Part shown: positions 41,540 through 50,084 of the stretch, in pieces
Layout of the letters: each line of letters starts with the position of its first letter
Position numbering within the stretch: the stretch's first letter is position 1
Assembly: GCF_010093045.1 (NCBI RefSeq)
Contig: NZ_CP048115.1
Location: forward strand, 3,968,001 to 4,032,000
Direction: 5' to 3'
Origin: Mucilaginibacter sp. 14171R-50
GTDB taxonomy: Bacteria > Bacteroidota > Bacteroidia > Sphingobacteriales > Sphingobacteriaceae
Length of the DNA: 64,000 bases
Program-made: the position numbers and the translations under genes
The notes under the pieces: model-generated
What the model was told of the DNA's origin: nothing
The model's database searches: none
Seen by the model: the letters and a program-made list of their open reading frames with translations, nothing else

Positions 41540-42319
41540 ATGAGAAGCAAGGCAAACATCAAAGGGCACCCTATTCATCCTATACTTATACCCTTCCCCA
41601 TCGCATTTTTGATCGGGACATTAGTTTTCGATATTTTAAGGGTAACCACCGGGAACAGCAGTTACTGGCAAACTGGGGGCTATCTGGAAATTGCCGGGAT
41701 AATCACCGCGCTTATAGCTGCGATACCAGGCGTTATAGATTACTTCGGGACCGTACCGCCTGATAGCTCCGGTAAAAAGCGTGCCGCAACTCACGGCCTG
41801 GTTAACCTTACACTGGTGGTTGTTTTCGCGATAGCATATACGCTTCGGGATGATTCGTCTGTTGGTTTGATCATAGCGCTCGAAAGCGTGGGCACTATTA
41901 TGCTCTTCGTTTCGGGATGGCTTGGCGGAACACTGGCATACCGCAATCAGATAGGTGTAGATATAAGGTATGCCGGCGCCGGCAAGTGGAACGAGGCGCA
42001 TATAGCCAACAGCAGCGGTTTAATAGAAGTTGCTGCCGCGGGCGAGTTAAAAACCGACCAGATGAAGCTTATACATATCGGCACCAAACGGATAGTGCTG
42101 GGTAACACCGGTAAAGGCTATGTAGCGTTTGAAGACCGTTGCTGCCACAAGGGCGGCTCGTTGGCGGGTGGGGCTATGATATGCGGCACCGTTCAGTGCC
42201 CCTGGCATGGGTCGCAGTTTGATTGTAAAACGGGCGCTGTTAAGGCCGGGCCCGCTAAGGATGATATAGCTGTTTACCCTGTTCAGGAAAAGGATGGTGT
42301 TGTTTATATAAGTGTTTAG
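41540..42319 (+). CDS. DUF2231 membrane domain fused to a Rieske [2Fe-2S] domain
   Basis: 259 aa from the ATG at 41540 (the frame opens earlier at 41510). The N-terminal ~150 residues form a DUF2231-type four-helix membrane domain (GHPIHPILIPFPIAFLIG, PGVIDYFGTV). The C-terminal ~105 residues contain a Rieske domain with CCHKGG (CxH) and CPWHGSQFD (CxxH) ligands. It is probably an inner-membrane redox protein with an electron-transfer role; the partner is unknown. No neighbour clarifies the pathway. Confidence 0.88.
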   Translation: MRSKANIKGHPIHPILIPFPIAFLIGTLVFDILRVTTGNSSYWQTGGYLEIAGIITALIAAIPGVIDYFGTVPPDSSGKKRAATHGLVNLTLVVVFAIAYTLRDDSSVGLIIALESVGTIMLFVSGWLGGTLAYRNQIGVDIRYAGAGKWNEAHIANSSGLIEVAAAGELKTDQMKLIHIGTKRIVLGNTGKGYVAFEDRCCHKGGSLAGGAMICGTVQCPWHGSQFDCKTGAVKAGPAKDDIAVYPVQEKDGVVYISV

Positions 42320-42440
42320 TTAAGCCTTGCACCCCGCGCGCTCTTTTGCAACTAACGCGTACGCAGTTTGCGTTTATCTCGTCACAGACACTTAGAGTTT
42401 TAAGCACTTCTTTACAGGCGCGAGATGATAATTTGAATTA

Positions 42441-42684
42441 GTTCTTCGTTAGGAATGTGTTTGTGTTATATGACCGTCAGTGGATGTACTTTTCTTTTCT
42501 CTCAAAAGAAAAAGTACCAAAAAGAAAAGTCGCGGCTGCGTCCTGTTCTGTGAAAGAAGTTGCCAATGCAATGCCTGTACTATCCGAACAGGCCAATGCC
42601 GCATTTAAGGTGAGGTTAGGGCAGTGCTTTCCTGGCGGCTGACTTTTCTATAGAAGATTGCCACGCTATCACTCGCAATGACGG
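42441..42684 (+). repeat. MITE-like unit, copy A
   Basis: Starts with CTTCGTTAGGAATG, holds a hairpin built on GTACTTTTCTTTT/AAAAGAAAAAGTAC, then AAAGTCGCGGCTGCGTCC, AACAGGCCAATGCCGCATTT and ends with GATTGCCACGCTA-ACTCGCAATGACGG. It matches copy B at 43024-43268 over most of its length. Confidence 0.85.
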
Positions 42685-42880
42685 TTTATGTTTTCTCTCG
42701 TCAGCAAAGCAGCTTCGGGCGAAAGCGGGCAGAACAATGGTGGGTTGTGCGTGGCAAGGGCATTAGGAAATTTTGCTGAAGCGAGGGATGTGCGGCGAAG
42801 CGTGGGGCAAAAGCTTCCAGCCCGTGGTTCTGCCCGGTTTGCGGGGTAAAGGCCTTGTGCGGCAAAGAAGCCTTTTTGCT

Positions 42881-42990
42881 GACTTGAATTTTTGCTTCTT
42901 TTGTTTCAAGACAAAACGGCGAAGCCCTCTTGAGCACCTTAAAAAAACAAACAACAGCGAAAAACAAGTAGCCCTCCGCGGCAATGAGCA
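42881..42990 (+). repeat. Second repeat type, copy 1
   Basis: GACTTGAATTTTTGCTTCTT followed by GTTTCAAGACAAA, then after an insert GTAGCCCTCCGCGGCAATG. The same blocks, without the insert, occur at 43431-43490. Confidence 0.75.
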
Positions 42991-43023
42991 GGGCAACGTT
43001 CATAAAAGCGCAACAGTTTATCT

Positions 43024-43268
43024 CTTCTTCGTTAGGAATGGCAGTGTTACACCAAGTCGTCAGTGGATGTACTTTTTCTTTTCTCTCAAAAGAAAAAGTA
43101 CCAAAAAGAAAAGTCGCGGCTGCGTCCTGTTCTGTGAAAGGAAGTGCTTTAGCAATTGCTATACTACTCGAACAGGCCAATGCCGCATTTGGCGGTGACG
43201 TTAGGACTGTACTTTTTCTTTTCAGCGGCTTTTCTATCGAAGATTGCCACGCTACGCTCGCAATGACG
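43024..43268 (+). repeat. MITE-like unit, copy B
   Basis: Same order of blocks as copy A: CTTCGTTAGGAATGG, GTCAGTGGATGTAC, the GTACTTTTTCTTTT/AAAAGAAAAAGTAC hairpin, GTCGCGGCTGCGTCC, CGAACAGGCCAATGCCGC, and the end CTCGCAATGACG. Point differences show that the copies have diverged. Confidence 0.85.
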
Positions 43269-43430
43269 TTCCGTTTTGTCAGGCATTTAAGAGCGGGGGG
43301 CTTCCTGTCAGAGTGAGCGGGCCGGGTGTATGGCGGGAATGACGGTTTAGCTTTTTTCGATGGATTGGAGCGCAGCAAACAATCGAGAAAAAAAGCGTTA
43401 AGAACCGGCAGGGCGGGCTGAAGCATCGCT

Positions 43431-43490
43431 CTGACTTGAATTTTTGCTTCTTTTGTTTCAAGACAAAAGAAGTAGCCCTCCGCGGCAATG
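43431..43490 (+). repeat. Second repeat type, copy 2
   Basis: GACTTGAATTTTTGCTTCTT, GTTTCAAGACAAAAGAAG and GTAGCCCTCCGCGGCAATGAG, matching the blocks at 42881-42990 without the intervening insert. Confidence 0.75.
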
Positions 43491-43557
43491 AGCGGACCGG
43501 CGTTTATAACAACACAAACGCGACCTATTACCTTTATACATGCGGTTGTTAACAGGC

Positions 43558-43600
43558 CTATCGATGATTGCCACGCTATCGCTCGCAATGACGGTTTACA
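43558..43600 (+). repeat. Short box GATTGCCACGCTATCGCTCGCAATGACGG
   Basis: ATCGATGATTGCCACGCTAT then CGCTCGCAATGACGG. It is related to the ends of copies A and B and to the dispersed GTCATTGCGAG palindromes. Confidence 0.75.
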
Positions 43601-43660
43601 AGCAAACACCATTTTACCCTCCCCTGACCCAAGCCATCATCACCTTAAACTGTAAAACCT

Positions 43661-43668
43661 TATCTTTG
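43661..43668 (+). promoter_or_regulatory. TAnnTTTG box before mnmA
   Basis: TATCTTTG, 8 nt before the ATG at 43677, would give a near-leaderless mRNA; no obvious -33 TTG. Confidence 0.4.
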
Positions 43669-43676
43669 CAGCCATT

Positions 43677-44765
43677 ATGAGTAAGCACGGTAGGATATTA
43701 GTGGCAATGAGCGGCGGAGTTGATAGTTCTGTAGCGGCAGTAATGCTGCACGAACAGGGCTATGAGGTTATCGGCCTTACCATGAAAACCTGGGACTACG
43801 CCGCAAGCGGCGGCAGTTCGAAAGAAACCGGCTGCTGCAGTCTGGACAGCATTAACGATGCGCGTGCTTTGGCCGTTGGCTATGGTTTCCCGCATTATAT
43901 ACTGGATATCCGTAATGAGTTTGGCGATTTTGTTATCGATAACTTTGTTGACGAATACCTTGCAGGCCGCACCCCCAACCCCTGCGTACTGTGCAACACC
44001 CACATAAAATGGGAAGCCCTTTTAAAACGTGCCGATAAGCTGGATTGCGAATTTATAGCGACAGGGCATTATGCTAATATCCGCCTGCAGGATAACGGCC
44101 GGTATGTAATATCAAAAGGTAAAGACGAAAATAAAGATCAATCATACGTGCTTTGGGGCGTATCGCAGCAAAACCTGGCGCGTACCAAATTCCCGTTAGG
44201 CAGTTTCTCAAAACCTGAGATCAGACAGATGGCCGTAGATATGGGTCAGCTGGAACTGGCAGGCAAAAGCGAGAGCTACGAGATCTGCTTTGTGCCTGAT
44301 AACGACTACCGGGCGTTTCTGCGTCATAAAGTTGAAGACCTTGACAAACGTGTTGGCGCGGGTAATTTTGTATTAACAGACGGCACCGTGGTGGGCAAAC
44401 ATCTTGGCTACCCTTACTATACCATTGGCCAGCGCAAGGGCTTAGGCATTGCTTTGGGCAAACCTATGTTTGTAACCAAAATTCAACCCGAGAATAATAC
44501 CGTTGTTTTAGGCACTATAGAAGAACTTGAAAAGAAAGAAGCATGGGTGCGCAACCTTAACCTGGTTAAATACGAAAGCATCAAAGAACCCATTGAAGCC
44601 GTAACCAAAATACGGTACAAGGATGCAGGTACCGAAAGCAAGATAGTGCAGATAGGCGACCACATGAAGGTATCGTTCGATCATATGGTATCAGGCATTG
44701 CGCCAGGCCAGTCGGCCGTATTCTACGAAGGCAGCGACCTGCTGGGCGGGGGATTTTTGATTTAA
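43677..44765 (+). CDS. mnmA: tRNA-specific 2-thiouridylase
   Basis: 362 aa. PP-loop AMSGGVDSSVAAVMLHEQGY, then GLTMKTWDY, NPCVLCNTHIKWE with the catalytic Cys, ATGHYANI, KDQSYVLWG and SYEICFVPDNDYR with the second Cys; C-terminal beta-domain ends SAVFYEGSDLLGGGFL. It thiolates U34 of tRNA-Lys/Glu/Gln. The gene sits after the repeat nest, so the nest has not disrupted it. Confidence 0.96.
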   Translation: MSKHGRILVAMSGGVDSSVAAVMLHEQGYEVIGLTMKTWDYAASGGSSKETGCCSLDSINDARALAVGYGFPHYILDIRNEFGDFVIDNFVDEYLAGRTPNPCVLCNTHIKWEALLKRADKLDCEFIATGHYANIRLQDNGRYVISKGKDENKDQSYVLWGVSQQNLARTKFPLGSFSKPEIRQMAVDMGQLELAGKSESYEICFVPDNDYRAFLRHKVEDLDKRVGAGNFVLTDGTVVGKHLGYPYYTIGQRKGLGIALGKPMFVTKIQPENNTVVLGTIEELEKKEAWVRNLNLVKYESIKEPIEAVTKIRYKDAGTESKIVQIGDHMKVSFDHMVSGIAPGQSAVFYEGSDLLGGGFLI

Positions 44766-44777
44766 TCGTCCTCAGCA

Positions 44778-44870
44778 CGTCATTCCGAGGTACGAAGCAA
44801 TCTCCTTAAGCTAAACGCTACGCAAAATGTACACCTTCTTAAAGAGATTGCTTCGTACCTCGCAATGACC
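44778..44870. repeat. Dispersed palindromic repeat (CGTCATTCCGAGGTAC family), copy 2
   Basis: CGTCATTCCGAGGTACGAAG and CAATCTCC on the left, mirrored by AGAGATTGCTTCGTACCTCG and CAATGAC on the right: a ~93-bp hairpin 12 nt after the mnmA stop, positioned as a terminator for that gene. Confidence 0.85.
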
Positions 44871-44879
44871 GTTTTAAAA

Positions 44880-44940
44880 GCTCAAAAAAGCCTCAAAACT
44901 TTCCAGCTTTACAACATTACAAACCTTCAACAGTATAATT
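44880..44940. repeat. Degenerate word repeat (TTTCCAGCTTTACAACATT set), left of topA
   Basis: CTCAAAACTTTCCAGCTTTACAACATTACAAACC. The same vocabulary occurs in both orientations at 47395-47500, on the other side of topA. Confidence 0.65.
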
Positions 44941-44994
44941 AATTTGCGTTTCTAACGCATTTTATGTTTTCTTTGCAAAAAAACACCCGCTTAA

Positions 44995-47394
44995 ATGGCT
45001 AAAAATTTACTCATAGTTGAATCGCCGGCGAAAGCCAAAACCATTGAAGGATACCTCGGAAAGGACTTTACCGTAAAATCAAGCTACGGCCATATCCGCG
45101 ACCTGGTGAAGTCTGAAGATGCTATCGATATCAACAATAACTTCAATCAAAAATATGAGGTACCTGCCGATAAAAAGCAGGTGGTGAGCGAGTTAAAGAA
45201 ATTGGCTAAAGAAGCAGATGTTGTATGGCTCGCATCCGATGAGGACCGCGAGGGAGAGGCCATATCATGGCACTTATTTGAGACCTTAGGATTAAAAGAA
45301 CCTGATACCCGCCGCATTGTTTTCCATGAGATAACCAAGCCGGCCATTATGAAGGCCATAGAAAATCCCCGTAAGATAGATTACAACCTGGTAAATGCAC
45401 AGCAAGCCCGCCGCGTTTTAGACAGGCTGGTTGGTTTTGAGCTATCGCCCGTTTTATGGAAGAAAGTTAAACCATCGCTGTCGGCAGGCCGTGTTCAGTC
45501 GGTTGCCGTTAGGCTGATCGTTGACCGCGAGCGCGAGGTAAATAAATTTAAAGCCGAGGCCGCTTTTAAAATTGTGGCGATATTCGGCAAAGGTCGCGAT
45601 GCTTTTAAAGCTGAACTGCCCGAGCGTTTCAGCAAGCAGGAAGATGCCGAAAAATTTCTGCAGGATTGCATTAACGCCATCTTTGAGATCAAATCGCTGG
45701 AGACGAGGCCAACCAAACGCTCGCCCGCCGCGCCCTTTACCACTTCTACCCTGCAGCAGGAAGCGAGCCGGAAACTCGGCTACTCGGTTGCGCGTACCAT
45801 GCAGGTAGCCCAGCGCTTGTACGAATCAGGATATATCACTTATATGCGTACCGACTCGGTAAACCTGAGCGATACGGCACTTAATGCCGCCGCGGCCGAA
45901 ATTGTATCGGCCTACGGTGACAAATACCATCAGCAACGAAAGTATAAAACCAAGAGCGCTGGCGCGCAGGAAGCGCACGAGGCTATACGCCCCACTTATT
46001 TCAGTAACCATACTATTGATGGCGAAAGCGCCGAAAAACGCTTATATGAGTTGATCTGGAAACGATCCATTGCATCGCAAATGAGCGAAGCGCAGTTTGA
46101 GAAAACCGTTGCAAAGATCAGTATATCAACCCGAAAGGAAGACCTGGTGGCCAATGGCGAGGTGATGAAGTTTGACGGTTTCCTGAAAGTTTACCTGGAA
46201 GGCAGCGACGACGATGATGAAAACCAAACCGCTGATGGCGAGAACGCTATATTGCCGCCTTTAACAAAAGGCCAGGTTTTAAATCTGCAGGAACTAACCG
46301 CTACCGAACGTTTTTCGCGCCCGCCGGCACGGTATACCGAGGCAAGTTTGGTGAAGAAGTTAGAAGAGCTTGGCATCGGCCGCCCCTCTACGTACGCCCC
46401 TACTATATCTACCATACAAAACCGCGGTTATGTGGTTAAAGAGGAGCGCGAAGGCCGCCAGCGTAACTTTAGGGTGATGACGCTTAAGGGCGATAACATC
46501 ATAAAGGAAACCAAAACAGAGAATACCGGCGCCGAACGCGGGAAACTGTTCCCAACTGATATCGGCGCGGTGGTGAACGATTTTTTGGTGCAGCATTTTC
46601 ATGGCATCGTTGATTTTAACTTTACCGCCAGCGTTGAAAAACAATTTGATGAGATAGCCCAGGGCTTGCAGGAGTGGACGAAGATGATCCGCACCTTTTA
46701 CAACCCATTTCATAAAGATGTGCAAAGTACTATTGAAACCGCCGACAAGGCAACCGGCGAACGCGAGTTGGGCGTACACCCCGAGAGCGGCAAAAAGGTT
46801 TCGGTACGTATTGGCCGTTACGGCCCCTTTGTTCAGGTTGGCGAGAACCCCAGCGACGAAAATGAGGAAAAACCTTTATACGCCAGCCTGCGAACGGGCC
46901 AGAGTATTGAGACCATTAGCCTTGAGGAAGCACTTGAACTGTTTAAACTGCCAAAAGTGGTTGGCGAGTACGAGGGTAAGGTGATGAAGGTAGCCATTGG
47001 CCGTTTTGGCCCGTACATAAGCCATAACAGCGCTTTTGTATCGTTGCCAAAAGAGATAGATCCGCTTGATGTTACCGAAGAACAGGCCATTGAACTGATT
47101 GAGGCTAAACGTAAAAAAGACGCCGAAAGACTTATTAAGTCGTTTCCGGAAGATGAAACTGTTAAAGTTTTAAATGGCCGCTGGGGGCCTTACATTGAAT
47201 TTGGCAAGCTAAATGTTAAAATACCGAAGGATATTACCGACCCAACTACGCTTACTTACGAACAGTGCAAAGCGTTAGCTGATGCCATGCCTAAGGACGC
47301 GAAAAAAGGCCGTTTTGGTAAAACCGTAGCCGCCGCCAAACCCGCGGCAAAAAAAGCGCCCGCAAAGAAAAAAGCGGCGGCGAAAAAGAAGTAA
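44995..47394 (+). CDS. topA: DNA topoisomerase I
   Basis: 799 aa, type IA. The Toprim domain begins LLIVESPAKAKTIEGYLG, with SDEDREGEAISWHL (DxD-type metal ligands), and the catalytic Tyr lies in SGYITYMRTDSVNL. The C-terminal region has TopoI-repeat-like segments (VRIGRYGPFVQVG, VAIGRFGPYISHN, LNGRWGPYIEFG) instead of the classical Cys4 zinc fingers, and ends in a Lys/Ala-rich tail (AAKKAPAKKKAAAKKK), typical of Bacteroidota. It relaxes negative supercoils. Confidence 0.97.
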   Translation: MAKNLLIVESPAKAKTIEGYLGKDFTVKSSYGHIRDLVKSEDAIDINNNFNQKYEVPADKKQVVSELKKLAKEADVVWLASDEDREGEAISWHLFETLGLKEPDTRRIVFHEITKPAIMKAIENPRKIDYNLVNAQQARRVLDRLVGFELSPVLWKKVKPSLSAGRVQSVAVRLIVDREREVNKFKAEAAFKIVAIFGKGRDAFKAELPERFSKQEDAEKFLQDCINAIFEIKSLETRPTKRSPAAPFTTSTLQQEASRKLGYSVARTMQVAQRLYESGYITYMRTDSVNLSDTALNAAAAEIVSAYGDKYHQQRKYKTKSAGAQEAHEAIRPTYFSNHTIDGESAEKRLYELIWKRSIASQMSEAQFEKTVAKISISTRKEDLVANGEVMKFDGFLKVYLEGSDDDDENQTADGENAILPPLTKGQVLNLQELTATERFSRPPARYTEASLVKKLEELGIGRPSTYAPTISTIQNRGYVVKEEREGRQRNFRVMTLKGDNIIKETKTENTGAERGKLFPTDIGAVVNDFLVQHFHGIVDFNFTASVEKQFDEIAQGLQEWTKMIRTFYNPFHKDVQSTIETADKATGERELGVHPESGKKVSVRIGRYGPFVQVGENPSDENEEKPLYASLRTGQSIETISLEEALELFKLPKVVGEYEGKVMKVAIGRFGPYISHNSAFVSLPKEIDPLDVTEEQAIELIEAKRKKDAERLIKSFPEDETVKVLNGRWGPYIEFGKLNVKIPKDITDPTTLTYEQCKALADAMPKDAKKGRFGKTVAAAKPAAKKAPAKKKAAAKKK

Positions 47395-47500
47395 TTGTTG
47401 AAACGTTTTAAGGTTGAAATGCTGTAAGGTTTAATTTAATTGTCAGCAAGCAACTTTTCAACCTTACAACATTCCAACTTTACAACATATACAACAGCAA
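47395..47500. repeat. Degenerate word repeat (GTTGAAACGTTTTAAGG / inverse), right of topA
   Basis: Left words TTGTTGAAACG, AAGGTTGAAATGCTGTAAGG; right words CAACTTTTCAACCTTACAAC and CATTCCAACTTTACAACA. The two arms are complementary and share words with the spacer at 44880-44940. Confidence 0.72.
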
Positions 47501-47505
47501 AAACA

Positions 47506-47910
47506 ATGATAAAAGACCTTCCACCAAATGTGGTAAAAGATATAGCGGTAGCGGTTGCGTTGGAGGGTGAGAACCCCGAAAGCAAAGTTTGGTATGTGTA
47601 CCTTATCAACCTTAAGAACCAACCTTTAGAGAATGTGCTGGTAACCTCAAAAGGCTATGGCGAAAAGGATGGTGAACAAGTTAAAACTTCCATCCTGCGC
47701 CACTCCTTCCCTGTTGTAGAAGCAAACTCCTACAAGCTTATCGAGCCCATTGACGAGCAAACCTTTGGTTTGAACAACGAGTACTGGCTTAGCTATTACA
47801 TCGGTAAAGAAATTTTCGATAAAAAATTCATCTTTTTACCGGAAAGCATTGTAGAGGAAAACTTTATAAAACTGCCGGTAGTTAATAAACCCGGCGTAAT
47901 GATCCGTTAA
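47506..47910 (+). CDS. Conserved small protein of unknown function
   Basis: 134 aa from the ATG at 47506; upstream in-frame sequence is a word repeat, so a longer start is unlikely. No signal or membrane segment. It reads VVKDIAVAVALEGE, VWYVYLINLKNQPLENVLV, TSKGYGEKDGEQVKTS and ends NKPGVMIR. I do not recognise a named domain, although the arrangement suggests a beta-sandwich. It overlaps the convergent kinase gene by 4 nt. Confidence 0.75.
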   Translation: MIKDLPPNVVKDIAVAVALEGENPESKVWYVYLINLKNQPLENVLVTSKGYGEKDGEQVKTSILRHSFPVVEANSYKLIEPIDEQTFGLNNEYWLSYYIGKEIFDKKFIFLPESIVEENFIKLPVVNKPGVMIR

Positions 47911-49400
47911 TTATTCAGATCGTAAAGTTGATGTACCGATAACCTGATATCGCTATATAGCTTTTTATATATCGGATATATTTTACCGTAAAGTGCATGG
48001 GCCGCTGCATTAGGTTCTATTACATCTTTATGGGCAGCTTCGTTGTTTACAATTTGTTTTATATCCATCCCGAGTGCCTGCATAGCCAGGTAAATTGCCC
48101 CTACGGCGGATGCATCTTCTGATTGCAGCAGCACCAGCTTTTTGCCGGTGATATCAGCCAACAGCTGTACCCATGTTGGCGATGATATAAACCCGCCGCT
48201 GATCACCAGTTCGGTTACCCGGCTTTCCGCAGATTCAACCGCGAGCAGCACGTCGTTCAGAGCAAAACAGATACCCTCTAAGGCAGCCCTTAAAAAATGC
48301 TGCTGTTGATGTTTAAAATTAATATTTATAAAAGCGCCCGAACTTTTGGCATCCCAGACAGGAGCCCGCTCGCCGTACAGGTAAGGTAAAAATACCAATC
48401 CATCGCTACCGGGCCTTACGGTTGATATCCGGTTAAAAAGGGTTTTATATGCTTCTTCAGTAATATTGTCAATCTTCAGAAAATCTTTTAAAAGCCAGTT
48501 TACAGCCGCGCCGCCATTGTTTACGGCCCCGCCGCTGATAAAGGTATGGGCGTTTAAAAGGTAGTTAAACGTCATGGCGCGATAATTATAAACCGGTGCG
48601 CTGCCCCCCACCCTTACAGCGCCGCTGGTGCCAATGGTAAGCGCCCCTACTCCCGGCCCTACCGCATTGCCGCCAAGATTAGCACAGCAGCCATCACTGG
48701 CGCCTATAATAAAAGCTGTGTTGGTGTTAACACCGGGTAAAATACCGGTAGATGCCAGGTATCGCTTATGATCGGTATTAACCGGCGCGGAAAGCTTGGC
48801 ACTTTTTATACCGGCCAAATCGAGCGCTTTGTTATACCATTTTAGTTCCAGTATATCAAACATACCCGTGGCAGAAGCAATTGAATAATCCACCTCGAAA
48901 ACACCGAACAGCTTAAACCAGACATACTCTTTAACCGAAATGAATTTATGCGCTTGTTTAAACAGGGTACCGGTGTTTTCGCGCATCCATACCAGTTTAC
49001 ACAATGGCGACATGGCATAAATTGCGGTGCCTGTGTGCCGGTACAAGTCTTCGCCGTCAGCAGATGCTTTTATCCGGAGCGCGATATCCGCGCTCCGCGA
49101 ATCAGACCATAGCATGGCGTCGGCCATGGCGCTGCCATGCTCGTCAACCGGCATAATACTATGCATAGCGCTGCTAAAGCTTATGGCGGCCGGGGCTGCT
49201 TTTAACTGCGCGGTGATCTGGGCTACACATTTTACAAAGGCCTGCCATATCCGTTCGGCATCCTGCTCGCTATAACCGGGTTTAGGATTGTTTGTAGGAT
49301 AATGGTGCTGCGCAACAGCAACTGTTTTGCCATCGGCATTAACAGCCACCGCCTTGGCACTACCCGTGCCTAAATCAACACCAACAAAGTAATTTTGCAT
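47907..49400 (-). CDS. FGGY-family carbohydrate kinase (gluconokinase-like)
   Basis: 497 aa. N-terminal ATPase motif FVGVDLGTGSAKAVAVNADG, then YSEQDAERIW, DAMLWSDSRS and a C-terminal domain with GASDGCCANLGG, LTIGTSGAVRV and GGAVNNGGAAVNWLL. The order and the GTSGAVR block resemble FGGY gluconokinases (GntK) rather than xylulose kinases, but the sugar specificity is inferred. It is convergent with the small conserved protein gene. No transporter or sugar regulator lies beside it. Confidence 0.87.
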   Translation of the reverse strand: MQNYFVGVDLGTGSAKAVAVNADGKTVAVAQHHYPTNNPKPGYSEQDAERIWQAFVKCVAQITAQLKAAPAAISFSSAMHSIMPVDEHGSAMADAMLWSDSRSADIALRIKASADGEDLYRHTGTAIYAMSPLCKLVWMRENTGTLFKQAHKFISVKEYVWFKLFGVFEVDYSIASATGMFDILELKWYNKALDLAGIKSAKLSAPVNTDHKRYLASTGILPGVNTNTAFIIGASDGCCANLGGNAVGPGVGALTIGTSGAVRVGGSAPVYNYRAMTFNYLLNAHTFISGGAVNNGGAAVNWLLKDFLKIDNITEEAYKTLFNRISTVRPGSDGLVFLPYLYGERAPVWDAKSSGAFININFKHQQQHFLRAALEGICFALNDVLLAVESAESRVTELVISGGFISSPTWVQLLADITGKKLVLLQSEDASAVGAIYLAMQALGMDIKQIVNNEAAHKDVIEPNAAAHALYGKIYPIYKKLYSDIRLSVHQLYDLNN

Positions 49401-49694
49401 AACCCGAAACTAATTTTAACGCTGTGCGTAAACATAGCAGAAGATATTTAAAAAAAATCCACAATGGCAATATTTGTCAACAAATGCATCCCGATATGCG
49501 GAATTTAATTCACTATCGAATAAATTACTCTACTTTTAAAATAAAAATCGAATTCGAAATTTTGCGTAGGTAGCTGGGAGATAAATATTTGATGTTTTCC
49601 ACCCACGGTCTGGAAGTATTTGGCATGATATTTTTTAGGTGATTCCATATAAAAATATCATATTTATAACCAGAAACTACAAATTAGAGTCGGC
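49401..49694. other. Divergent promoter region of kinase and polysaccharide locus
   Basis: 294-nt AT-rich spacer between divergent genes. No terminator or strong repeat was seen; TATTTG-like patches occur (e.g. around 49468 and 49587), but none matches the full TAnnTTTG consensus with a -33 box. Confidence 0.5.
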
Positions 49695-50084
49695 ATGAAA
49701 AAAACTTTATTGATTGTTGATGATGATTTGAGTATTTTAAAACTACTCAATTTTATATTATCGAAAGATTACGAGATAGTAGTAAAAAACAACGGTATTG
49801 AAGCATTTAGCTGGTTGGAGGATGGTAACATGCCCAAGCTAATTATCTCTGATTTGCAGATGCCTTACTTTGACGGGCAATCGTTTGTTAAAAATGTAAA
49901 GATCAGCGGCTTTTATCGGGATATACCTGTCATCCTGCTTTCGGCGGCACATGACCTTGATGAGCAGGTAGCCAGGATGCCTTTTAAAGTTGAGGCCCAT
50001 ATAGCTAAGCCATTTAACCCAACAACCCTAAAAACAGCCATTAACCAGGCCCTGAAAGTTTATGACGAACAAGACAGCAACTGA
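49695..50084 (+). CDS. Single-domain response-regulator receiver protein
   Basis: 129 aa: KTLLIVDDDLSILKLL (acid pair), PKLIISDLQMPYFDG with phosphoacceptor Asp at about residue 54, VILLSAAHD (Ser at the conserved Thr/Ser position) and AHIAKPFNP (Lys). There is no output domain. It is the first gene of the polysaccharide locus and overlaps the next gene by 23 nt, suggesting phospho-control of exopolysaccharide synthesis (inference). No histidine kinase lies nearby. Confidence 0.9.
   Translation: MKKTLLIVDDDLSILKLLNFILSKDYEIVVKNNGIEAFSWLEDGNMPKLIISDLQMPYFDGQSFVKNVKISGFYRDIPVILLSAAHDLDEQVARMPFKVEAHIAKPFNPTTLKTAINQALKVYDEQDSN

Larger units (their letters stand above)
42320..43676. other. 1.35-kb gene-free repeat nest
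   Basis: No credible gene. Several open frames on both strands (the longest on the minus strand, 42701-43612) are repeat-derived: their coding follows the repeated DNA words and matches no family. The region holds two direct copies of a ~245-bp MITE-like unit, duplicated blocks around GACTTGAATTTTTGCTTC (42881 and 43431) and several GATTGCCACGCTA-CTCGCAATGACG boxes. Confidence 0.8.

Noticed and set aside
42701..43612. 303-codon minus-strand ORF (and smaller plus-strand ORFs) in the repeat nest
   Set aside because: Coded entirely by duplicated MITE-like DNA; repeated peptide words such as CLETKEAKIQV follow the DNA repeats and resemble no protein family.
14213..47500. CRISPR-like arrays from the repeated words in spacers
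   Set aside because: Repeat units are degenerate, not separated by uniform unique spacers, and occur in both orientations; no cas genes.
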